Assembly: GCA_002914845.1 (NCBI GenBank)
Contig: JXTC01000040.1
Location: 186,001 to 250,000, forward strand
Length of the DNA: 64,000 nucleotides
Direction: 5' to 3'
Source of the DNA: Trema orientale
Lineage: Eukaryota; Streptophyta; Magnoliopsida; Rosales; Cannabaceae
A model generated the notes under the pieces. The model was given only the letters and a program-made list of their open reading frames with translations. It was not told the origin of the DNA and did no database searches. Positions 35,839 through 47,200 of this stretch are shown here, piece by piece. How positions within the stretch are numbered: position 1 is the stretch's first letter; every line of letters begins with the position of its first letter. Both the position numbers and the translations under genes were made by a program.

Positions 35839-38348
35839 TTATGTAGCATGCTGATCATTGGTTGAAGCAGGAGCTTCCTCTTTAGAGGCAACGTCCTTGG
35901 CTGGTGAAGCTGGTGCTCCGCCTGCAGCTGATGTTTTATCAGTTTTTCCATCTTTGGCATCTTTCCCGTCCTTCGAATCTTTGGCATCCTTAGCGGGAGC
36001 AGGTGGGGGTGGTATCATGTGAGGCGGAGGTGTGTGCTTCAGCTTCACAAGTATTTGCCTCATTCGTGAAAGATCAGTGGGTTTCCCCGGCTTTGGGCCC
36101 TGGATGACTGTGATTGATGGCTTCTTATCCTGATCTTTCTTGCCTCTCTTCTTCTCAATATTCGGAACCTCGTGAGGAATAAGCTCTGCTATTGCTTTCC
36201 AATATTGCTTGTCAGCACTTTTGTGGAACTTCTCTTGATTAGCCAAGTATAACTGCTCCAGATACAAACCCATTTTGCAATAGTAAGTAGACCAGAAGCA
36301 GTGTAAAAAGAGAGTGTACTCAACAAAAGCATATCAACATTTACCTTCTCCTTTTCTCTGTTGTTAGTTTTGTTAGTCTCGACATTAAGCTTCCTTTTCT
36401 CATAGAATGCGAGGATGTATTCCTCAGCTTCTTCAATGATCTTGTTTCTCATTTCCTTTTCCCTCTTCTCCTTCTCCTCAAGCTGAATGGCATTTTGACT
36501 GTACCAGCAAAATAAAGTAAGTCACAACGTATGTCCACAGGCAGTACACATTAAATCAGAACAATCCAAACTTTCGTTTAACACAATAACAGCTATGGGT
36601 TCATATCAGCTCCTGAAAAATTCTTACAAAGTAAAACTCTCGGATTTCTCATCATCCCATACCCATCAATCTTGAAAGCACTCAACAATTGCACCAGCAA
36701 AACTAGTTGACGACTTATTAGATCTAAGACCATTTGTTTTGCATATTTTTTTCCCTTTCTCAAAGAGGGGGCGTTTAACAGCCTAGCTATCTGGAGGCCG
36801 TACAGCACGATCAACTATAGACGTTTTCAGATATTAACTAACATGCTAGATGAAATTTTTCTAAAAAATTGCGGAAAATGCTAATCATCTTGATAGTTCG
36901 TCTAGATTCATACTTGAATGAGCAGTCAATGATGAAGGTCATATGATTTTAAAATTTCTTTCTATACTAAATACTAAGTATGTGATGCAACAGCAGTCTA
37001 GTTAACTTATGTTTTAATAGATTTGTCAAGTAGCTTTGCTCAAAGTATATAAAAGACAGACTTATGAGATACTAAGTATGTGATCCAACAGCAGTCTAGT
37101 TAACTTATTTTTTAATAGATTTGTCAAGTAGCTTTGCTCAAAATAATATAAAAGACAGACTTATGAGATGCTGTCACATTGAAGCACCAAACAAAATCAT
37201 GACTGATATGATGGTAAAAGATGCAGTTGCTCACTTACTAAGCTAGACAGACTAGTGTCTACTAATATTGTCTATTGTCTAAAAATTCTTGATGTACGAC
37301 AGGTAGAGAAGTAAATTTAATTCTTGATCCCCATCAGTTCTACTCAAATATCTCCAGCAACAGACTAGATCGGTGAGATACCCCAATGTAACTTACTAAA
37401 AATCTACTGTTAGACACATGTGCAACATAAATGAGCGTCTTTTATAATTAGAAGTGCTTAAATTTCCCTTCACCGTCGAGTTCAATAGTAAAAGTTTGCT
37501 CTGTAATTCCCATTTGAATAAAAAATCAAAGACGCAAAAGCACCCCACAAAATCCAGAGCTGCTCCAGTTGCATAAGAATAAAGGACCAGCCCTATAAAC
37601 TCCCTAAGTAAAAATCTCGTGGCTTCAAAATTTGAAGCACCATTCTCAACAACTCCTTAGTAATTTCACACAAAATCTATGGATCTAAGTTCTAAGTTCT
37701 TAAAGACTATTATCTGAAGTCCAAATTGTCAACTATATGAATTACGATATGAACACGTCTAAACCATTTCAGCCAATTCTCAAAACAATTGCTTCAAAGA
37801 AAATATATTACGTATATAAACAAATATATATATATATATAACAGAATAGTATCACAGATCTACGCTAAACTTATAATTCAGTAAAGGAATATTTACAGAT
37901 CTAAGCAATTTAACATAAAGAAACGAGAAAAATAAGCCAGATCGGAATCTCACCGTCTCCATTCACGAAGAGCGTAACCTTCCTCGGGCTCCATCTCGCT
38001 CGGCGGCGGGAGCACAGGACCGTCGGAAGAGAAAACTCCATCGCCAATTCCATCCTCACCTGCGCCATACCCGTACGCACTCCCGTTACCGTTGCCATTG
38101 CCATTCTCGACGTTAATCGAAGCGAAGGGAGAAGATTCGGAGTAGTTAGGGCTCGGATCTTCGAACCCGAACGGCGAAGGCGCGACGGAGGAGTGGTCGA
38201 CGGCGACGTACTCATCGGACTGGGGCTGATCGGCGGGGGAGAAGTTGGAGAAGGAATCGTAGCCGGAGAAATTCTCAACGACGACGATATCGTCGTCGAA
38301 GTGACGATTCGAGTGGTTGATTGCGTCGTAGGCGTCGAAGGAAGCCAT
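35839..38348 (-). CDS. CLC: Clathrin light chain
   Basis: Three minus-strand exons, 38348-37954, 36498-36345 and 36252-35839, join in frame to 320 aa. Clathrin light chains bind the heavy-chain hub and regulate triskelion assembly in endocytosis and trans-Golgi transport. The start MASFDAYD is chosen because it matches plant light chains; an in-frame ATG 12 nt upstream gives a less typical start. Visible parts are an acidic, Ser/Asn/Gly-rich N-terminal third, then [20 protein letters not shown] leading into a charged helical coiled-coil ([20 protein letters not shown]) that binds the heavy chain, then the conserved [20 protein letters not shown] and [20 protein letters not shown], and a Lys/Asp/Ala/Pro-rich tail. 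Length lies between Arabidopsis CLC2 and CLC1. Paralogue identity is uncertain. Confidence 0.95.
36971..37167. repeat. 98-bp tandem duplication in clathrin light chain intron 1
   Basis: Copies start at 36971 and 37069 with ATACTAAGTATGTGAT(G/C)CAA and both run to GACAGACTTATGAG. Only a few substitutions and a small indel separate them. Non-coding. Confidence 0.9.
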
Positions 38349-38496
38349 TGATTCCCCCACCCAAGCTTTCTCTCTCTAAAAACGACGACGCTTCTCTCTT
38401 TCTTTTTCTCTCTCTAAAAAGTCTAGAAGTAGAGACAGGTGAGAGAGAGAGAGAGAGAGGCTTCTTTCTTTCCTTCTTTTCTGAGAGTCGTTTTTT

Positions 38497-38506
38497 CATA
38501 TATACT
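38497..38506 (-). promoter_or_regulatory. CLC: Putative TATA box of the clathrin light chain gene
   Basis: The minus strand reads AAGTATATATGAAA about 150 nt upstream of the ATG at 38348, followed by a CT-rich 5' UTR with (CT)n at 38441-38459. Inferred from position and motif. Confidence 0.5.
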
Positions 38507-38551
38507 TAACGGTGGAGCGACGGAAGGAAATCGAAACGGAGGCGAATTTAT

Positions 38552-39235
38552 TACTATCACCCGGGTCCCTAAGCTTTCCCCGATATATCATTTACGTCCC
38601 CCATAGCTGTTTTTTAGCATTTAGATCCCCAAATCATTAAATTTTGTCACATTTGTCCCTAGACTTCTTTAAGAATAAAGATTGAGATACTAAAATTTTG
38701 CACTAAAAACTTACAACACTAACGTGACATCTTTTTTAGCTACATAATTTTAAATAGTTTGATCCCACTTTAAAACAAAAAGTGGTTGAAATGCATGCCA
38801 CATCAAGTGATGTAAGTTTTTGGTGTCCCTATCATTACTCATCTAATTCGTAATTCTTAAATTAGCATATTGTATTCATGATAATAATTGTAATTTAGCT
38901 TGATAATTTGAGCATGTTGTAATGAGCTAAATATGATTACAATCTTTCAGTGTTGGCTCTGGGTTGCAATCATAGAGTTGTGGCAAATGTTTTCTCCCAA
39001 ATTTTTGAAGAAGACAATGAACAGCCATATTATTTTGTATTTTGTTTCAAGGTTATACCCTTGGAAAGAAGAACATGTGCTAAACACATGGTGTTTTACC
39101 TTCCTTTTTAAATAGAAATAGTTCAAGAACTGATGTGTAACACACATTCATAACTTGAGGATCTAAAAGCTACAAGAAATGTTTCAGAATCTAAGTGATA
39201 TGTCGGGAAAAGTTTGAGGAGCTCAGGTGATATTA
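38552..39235. mobile_element. Foldback / TIR non-autonomous DNA element of about 684 bp
   Basis: The left 110 bp (TACTATCACCCGGGTCCCTA, then AGCTTTCCCCGATATATCA and TTTAGATCCCC) is matched in inverted orientation by the right 110 bp (reverse complement TAATATCACCTGAGCTCCTC, AAACTTTTCCCGACATATCA, TTTAGATCCTC). Further inside, AAAAACTTACA...GTGACATC is also inverted against the segment near 38800-38835, so most of the element can fold on itself. No transposase is encoded and no clear target duplication is seen. Long imperfect inverted repeats suggest a Mutator-like or foldback origin. It starts about 200 bp upstream of the clathrin light chain ATG. Confidence 0.7.
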
Positions 39236-40580
39236 ACACTTATTTCTTTGAGTTTTGACAAGGTAATAAATAAACAAATAAATAAATAAAAATCACTCGA
39301 TAATGCTAATAATATTTCCATTAAATTTTGTTTTCTAAAAAAAATCAAGAAAACTAGGTGGATGACTAATTTTTAAAATTGGCTTAAATAGATGTCTATG
39401 TTTTAAAAAGTTATAGCTAAATGTCTGTTTTTTTTAAAGCTTAGTTTTGGAATATGTTGTATTTCCATTTTTGTCATTAAGTTAGTTGGACATTTAATTA
39501 TAAATTTTTGTGTTTGGTCATAAACTAAGTTTTAGACCATAAAAATGGCCAAATAACTAGTCAGCTCGTGATTTTTAAGTAAATATTATAGACATCATGG
39601 TTAGGTTTAAGCAAAACTACACAATTTATCATTTTGGTTTTCAAAAATAATAAAAATATGTGGTTAGATTAATAAATTGATACAATTTCCATCTCTAGAT
39701 TTGGTCAAAATTAAGTATTTTTTTAAATGACAATGTAGCCTTATCCATACATACTAGTCAAGTAATAAAAATAGCATAAAATGTGTTAGACTTCTCTTTA
39801 ATAATTTTTTTTTCTTCCATTCATTATCATATTTTTTTTTTCAATAAGTATTTGTTTACTTAAAAATTTTGAATTAAAAGACATTTCCCAAAATAAATAA
39901 ATAAAGCTTAAAGCAGAAGGGCAATTTTGCCTTATCATGTGTAAATTTTATCATGTGGCTAGATATTGTGTTGATTTGCTGATCCGGTTAGATATTTTTG
40001 GTATCTCCTAAAACGAAAGAGGAAATCGCTTGTGAATCCAATTAAGATATTTTTCTTGTTTTTTAAAACCAAGAGTAAATCGCACATTTGCTTACACACA
40101 TAAGATATATTTTGTAGTCTCCCAATTTTAATCTCGTTTTATTTCAGCGTGACCGAATTGTTTAAGTTGTATAGATAAAAAGTAAGCAATACCAACTGTT
40201 GCAAATTTTATCCGCGGAAGACGAGTGTTCCAATTCCTAACATTACACTGCTTGAATATGAAAAATAAAATGTGAAATACGTTATAACTTGCACTTTAGT
40301 TTATAAACTTTTAGTAATGATAAGAATATGATCACGTGCATTTAAGAACGGCATTACGCTTATTCGAGAGAAATTTGTAGATTGATTATTGGAAAAGACA
40401 TAAAAGGGGTTATTCTGCCATAGAAAAACCGTCAGATATAAGTATATAGTATAGGGGAGGGAGGAAGGAGAAGATTGGCATACTCAAAAAGACCATCTTA
40501 TGGGGCCGTTAAATAACATTTGCTCACAACTTTAATTCATCAACCTTCAATGTAGTGTAGAAAATTTCAATCTCTGATAA
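39236..40580. other. AT-rich intergenic DNA
   Basis: No gene, RNA or well-bounded repeat is visible. Contains AAATAAATAAATAAA-type runs near 39270 and T-rich tracts. Confidence 0.5.
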
Positions 40581-40599
40581 TAACCGAGAAAGAAAGACA

Positions 40600-41258
40600 A
40601 AAAAAAAATTGTATTACAACAGATCAGATAAAAATGTAATACAACAGCTCATCATCAGTTTACATCAATCAGTTCGTAAATCCATCACTCAGGGGACTCT
40701 GAAATCAACACAATCAGTAAACTCGGCATCTTCCGAGAGGTGAGCACGGACACAAGTTAAAAGGGTCAGCTGCGTTTACAGTCGAGCTGTCAATGGTTTA
40801 TGGTTAGTAGTTCAGTGAATCCGCAAGCGTTGCCAGAAGCTGCTCTCAACTCCATATGTCCTCTGGTTCCGCAGATAAATTAACATCAACCCGGGTGAAA
40901 AAAGGGGACCCAGAAAAGCTCTTCCACAGACCTCCGGCACTGACAATATCGATTACAGTTAAAAATGGAGCAAGAGCGAACCGCCTACCATGATCTTGCA
41001 ACGAGTCTTGTAAAAGAGTTTAGGAAGCCAGACGCGAATGGAGCATGTCATTCTTGCTTCAGAAGAATTTGAAGCAAGGATGTGAAAAGAATCTGATCCA
41101 CTGGCTTCGGGAAAATGTTGCAAGACGAAACCTTAAATTAGTGTCCTCTGGCGGTTCTGGATCCCCACAGCTATTGCTCATGTCTATAATCTGTACAGCA
41201 CAAAATGTTCCAACAATAGCCTTACATGAATCTGCAATGGAAAAAGTCTTCGGGGCTT
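40600..41258 (-). other. CPL1: Probable 3' UTR of CPL1
   Basis: Downstream of the CPL1 stop codon on the minus strand, of more balanced composition than the AT-rich DNA beyond about 40600. There is no convincing minus-strand ORF. The end point is an estimate. Confidence 0.45.
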
Positions 41259-44200
41259 TCAGGGAACAGGGGGAGCATTTTTGGTGTATCTAGCAGAGGA
41301 GGGTACTCGCTGTAGAACTCGTGGGAACTCTGGGGGCTTCAGGCGCTTACTTGGGAATCCTTGCATTGACCTTATTATCAGAGTTCAGAAACACCAAATT
41401 AAGATTGTTGAAAGGATAAAGATAAATGTTGAAAGGATAAAGATAATATGGAATCTAACAGTTGCTGAGAAATCCAAACCCCATACACAAGTCATAAAAA
41501 CTGGAGTTTTCATGGGGTAAAATACTCGGAGGAAAGAAGGAACTATTTCACCTTCTTTCCCTTTGAATCGATCCAAATCCCATTTATTCACTTAATTGGC
41601 CTTACGTTAATTTGTTTAATAAACCCATTTTGGCCAAATAATCCAAGACACAAACAGTATCATGTGCACCTAAAATAAGTTATATTATAGGCAAAAAGTA
41701 TAGTGGGCAAGGGTGAAACAGAACGGAGCCATTTCAATTATTAGCGCCACTTTCCTGATCCAATCTAGGATATGTAAAACACAATAATCTGTACATGAAA
41801 TCTCATGGTGCTCAAGCCGCCACAAACAGCAAAGTCAATTAAACGAAATAGGACCCCTGGACCCCAACCCCAACAACAAAATACCTCACAAACATTTAGG
41901 GCTTGCTTGGATTAACTTTTGTTTTCTGTTTTTCGTTTTTTAAAACAGAAAAATGGAATTTTTTTCTGGAAATTTGCTTGGCAACCTTGTTTTTGTTCTT
42001 TGTTTTTAAAAATTGTTACCAAAAATTTCAAAAAAAATGGTAACAAAAAATTTCTAACACCTTTATTTTTTAAAACAAATTTCAAAAATAAAAGAATATA
42101 CAAATTTTTGTATACAAGTATGAATATACATGTATGTATATACGTACACAAATACAAATTTATACGACTTCCTCACTCATTATTTACCTTCTTTTGTTTT
42201 TGAAAACAAGTAGTGAAATAAAGTTTGCTAAGCATGTTTCTAGTTTTTAAAAATTGAAAAGTGAAACAAAATTTTTACTTTTATTTTCAATTTATTTAAA
42301 CAAAAAATTGGAACTGAACTCAAACAAGCCCTTAGTGAGCCAAGCTCAATTCAGATTTTACTTTTACTAGACTAGTGCAAAGGAAGACAACAGCTGATAA
42401 ATATCATACCTTGGTGAACCCTGACGTTTCTGACCAGACATTGATCTAATATTTCCAAGGGCCTTTTCAGCAGCCTAAGAAAAAGAACAAATAACGCTCA
42501 GAAAGCGCCATACTTTGAACCCCCAAAGAAAACAAAAAAGGTGCATAAGCCATTAGAAACTTTTCACAAAATACCTGCAACTTGGCCTCATCCCACGTCA
42601 ACCCAAATCCTTTCCCTAAGACCTGGCCATCTACTTCTACCTAAACAAACACGAAAGAAGAGGAAATTCGTTAGAAAGGAAAAAAATGCTTTACAAGATG
42701 TATCATTACAGTCATTATGCTTCTAATCCTAGAAAACGACAAAACTATCATGTTCAGGAAGTCTGAGGTCTCATTGTGGAGCCGTTGCCGACTCCTGAAA
42801 CTTGAAGAACTGAATCATGTACAAGTATTAGACAATTGTAAGAGCTCAAAAAAGCTTTCTGCTTAAGCTCTTATGTCTTAATGCAGACAGCAGTTCCTGA
42901 ATGCTCATTAATTCTTGCATTGAAACTCAAGTGGTTCAGAGTCTGGAAGCATGAGCACAAATTAACACAGTAAATATACATATTACAACAAAATCTAGGA
43001 CGCTGGCATGCTTCATGAGGGGAGACAGCTTTCATCAAGTGTAAGAAAAATGACTATAATATATCAGTTAGAAGCTTATGCTGAATCACTATCATTCCTT
43101 CATCGTTGAACTGATTATGATTTAAACTCCAGTGGGCACAACATGAAACGGGTAGCTAAAATCACGCAGCAATTATCAAATATATTCCATACATGAAAAG
43201 AAAGTCATCTCAAACATCATCAAAATTAATAAAGCGACTGCTATTCTCCAATGCAAATGCATACCTGTGCATGGACTTCATCTTTTCGGATGAAACCACC
43301 CGGAGGTGGAGGCTGAGGATGAAAAGCTAAACCAAGACCCTCCATCGTACACTGAAAAGGTTCACACAATGTTGAAACACTACATGTTAAGTTTCTGCAA
43401 GAAGAAGCCGAAAGAGGAGAAATAATCAACACATTTAGATCTTACATATTCTTTAAGTGCAGAGACTGAATTTGCAGATTTCTTAGATCCTTCCAGTCTA
43501 GAGCCTAGAAGCCTAGATGGCTCTGATGCAGTTGAAAACGACAAAGACTCCTCTTTGGCCAATGAAAGGCTCCCAGATGAATTCACATTACTAACAAAAC
43601 CATTGTCACTTGCATCAGGAAGCAGAGAACCCGAATCAGGCTTAACTCGTGAAATATACACATCTGCAGAAATTGTCCTAGATTGTCACAGTTACAAAAC
43701 GGAAAATCTACGAGAGCAACACCTCAGGCAGAACTTTCGAAGAAGAGCTTTTCTAACTCAAAAAATTCCTAGTGTATTGAGAAATCCAGATGATATTATA
43801 AGATTTACAGTTTTCAACTGGGCATCTGATTTAGTATCTTAGCTCAGACCAATAAGAAGATTACGATGCAGAGACTCAGTAAACCAAACTACATGTAATA
43901 AAATCAACTAAAAAGTATGAGTATAAACATTCGTACACAATCTTATACAATTTGCAACAACTACAACACATAATCTTACCAGCCAAGTTCTTAAGAGAAA
44001 TCTCAGCAGCCAGGCATTGAGCTTCTCTTCTTGTTCTACCAGTTCCTTCACCAATATTTTCTCCCGCAAACCAAACCTAGGCAAGGCAGAAATCTTGTCA
44101 AGGAATGCATTTATCAACAACAAATTTGAAAACAAATCAAACCAGATGGAAACACGCACAATCTCTGAAAAAAGAATTACGATATTATATTGGATTAAAA

Positions 44201-47200
44201 AAGCCATACAGGACTTATTAACACATACTACCAGTTCTTGGGCAGAACTAAATTCCTAGCAAGCAGCAACACTAACACATAGTTACTTAAAGCAAATAGC
44301 TGATTCTAAAAAAATAAACGCTTCAAAAAAAATTTGATTTTAGCACACCATACATAACAAGGTTATGTCTATGTATCAGCTGTATAACACCAAAGCTTTA
44401 GTAAAGACAAAATTATTCAGTGTCATATAATCAAAGGAAAAAAAAAAGAAAGAATCCTCGTTTCTAGTCAATACTTAATAATCTAAAAACTCGGTTAATT
44501 CCTGCTGTCTCCCAGGACCCAGCGTTGGGGTGCGCACGGGGTTAGTCAGGGAGGGACCCGAACTGGATACCCACAGTAAAAAAGTTTTTAAAAAAAAGTA
44601 AAAAAGAAAAAAAAATTAACATCTCCAAAGACTGATGCTTAAAGTTCACAAGTTGCAGAGTTAAATGTACCTCAACAGAAAACTGCAATTCAGTTGATGC
44701 AACCAAAGCTGACCTAAACTCCACCTATATGGTACAAAAAACAAGTAAAAATAAGAAAAAAGGAGATGGTGCTAATGGGTACATTATAACATTTGCACTG
44801 CGCCAAAACTTGATTTATAGACTCCTACAATTACCTTGGTTCCACATTTCATTCCAATTTCCTGTAGAACTCCAGCCGGAGATTCTGCATTTGACACTGC
44901 CGGCCCAGAATCAAAGTCAGCTTCCCTATTACTAGATGACGATCGACTCAAAGAAATTTCCTCGGCTACAAAAGAGCACATCCACACAAGAAATGCAAAG
45001 ATCAAGAATAACACAATAAAATAGCTACGAATTATTCATAACACATTCGCATTCTGAAATAAATTTCAACTGTTTTATAGCTCATTAATCAGCAAAGGTA
45101 GTATGATCTCACAACAAACATCAATAACTACATTGTTCACACACCAAAAGTCTTTTAAACAAAAGAAGTCGGTGAATCACCTCCAAGCATAATCAACTGG
45201 ATGATAGTAATGTTTGCAATCTTAGCCATATCAATTACCAATGTTGAAACCCAAAATTAAACATCAAAGCATAGAAAAACAAATGCCAACCAGTTATAGC
45301 AAACCAAGCCATCTTGAAATTCAATATTCATATCATAGCTCACCTGACAAAGAATTATAATCAGGCAAGGAATTGTTTGATCTCAACTGATCATCTCGAT
45401 GCAAGGCCTGCAAATGGAAAATATCAAAGAATGATAAGCTTCATCAGTCAAAAATAACATCAAGCACTTAACAAAATAAGTATCACGTACCTGCTTTGGT
45501 AACCTTTGATTTTCATGAAGCATTCTATCAGATGAAATTGAATTCTCAACCTTGGGGAAAAAAGATGGATGATGAGGTCGTTGCTTCTCAATATGCATTG
45601 GTTCTGAATCTAAAGGAAATTCTTTAGGTGCTACCCGGCTTATTTGCCGTGGAGGACTCATCTCTTCCTCTGCTGGAAACCAGCCTCCACGAGATTGCAC
45701 ATGTGGAACAGAGACTGGCATTGGAGGTCTCACCGGAAATGGTGGTTCAGTTGGTGCTGGTTCTCTGGTATCTTGCCCATGTTGCAAAATGAGAAGCCTC
45801 CTTCTCGTATCAGGATCCAATTCTGATTCTGGTACCTCACCTTCTTCTCTAGCGGGAGAACTTTGCAAGCTTAATTCCAAAGAGCCAACATATGATTTAA
45901 CTACCGGGGTTGCCTGAGGAAATTGTACACTAGGGAAAGGCATCATTGAAACTTGAGTTGTTGGCATTGGGATACTGCCAGAAGAAGATGCTATTGTATA
46001 CTGAAGAGGAGGAGCAAGTCTAGGATCAGGGTTGATGGCTGACGAAGCAGCTGATATTGCTTCCTAAATAAAGAAGCAACCAGATTAAAGTGTTGAACTG
46101 AGTTTAACTAAAAACAAGTATAGATACAAATAGATTCAAATGAACTGCAGAACAAGATAACTCCACAGGCCAATATTGATTCCATGAGCCTGAGCATAAG
46201 AGTAGATATCTCTATCTCAGAGTATCAAAATTCATAATTACATGGAAAACAATACACAGACGCATTATTTTAGCTCTTAATAATTACCTTCAGTCTCCTT
46301 TCAACCTCAGCATCTGCCATGCCATCAAAAACAGGTAAATCTCTATTGGCATTTAAAGCGGAACCATCATCCTGAATGATGCAAAAGATTAATCTCACCA
46401 GATAAGCAAGATAATAATACTAGAGGAGCTTCTGAAGAAAATCAAACACATATTGCCTCCATAATTATCCAAAAAAAATAAACAAAGACATAAATGCCCT
46501 GACTAACCTCAGAAACTAGATAACTGCTCACATCAGGAGGAGAGGGAATATCTTTAATATCATCTTCATACGAAATTTCAGGAATCTTTTGTAGAAGACT
46601 ATCATCAAATTCTCTGTTGGCAAATGCCAAAGGTTGTTACACCAAAACAACTCCATTATGTGTAAACATATTGACCAGTATTTAATTGCTCAAGATTTAA
46701 AAAATCCACCGTGTGCTCAAGTGTGTTTGTGTCTACCAATGAAAACTAGCTTAGGGTTGTATCTTACTTGAAAAAACCACCTCTGACATTACAAGCAACA
46801 TTTCTTGCAACACACAAGACAGGAACAGCATTGTTTGCCTACAAAATTATGATCCGAGATGTTTGTCACTAAAGCAATATGATTAGCATTAAAGCATTTG
46901 CACGTATAATTTGAATGGAGTAAGTACTCTAGTATCAGTTAAAAAAAAAGAAAAAAAAAAAACACACACACAAAAAAAAAACAACTACTACTTGAAGTCA
47001 TAGGCAGAGTAATACTTCAGCTTGAGGAGCATAGTATGGGGCAAAAGCAGGCACAACATGCACCCTAGGTTGATCCTTCTCATCCCACACTTTCAAGCGA
47101 TCATCAATCACCAAGGCCATCTTCGGATGGCACAAGCCATCTTGAAAAACATTGAACAATGACTTCCTTGAACCTTTAAACATATAAGGAATATAATAAG

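Noticed and set aside
40967-41072. A 35-codon plus-strand ORF (starting MEQERTAYHD) with protein-like composition
   Set aside because: It lies antisense to the probable CPL1 3' UTR, is very short, has no recognisable family, and no supporting splice or promoter context was found.
45644-45826. Plus-strand ORF
   Set aside because: Antisense shadow of CPL1 exon 8.
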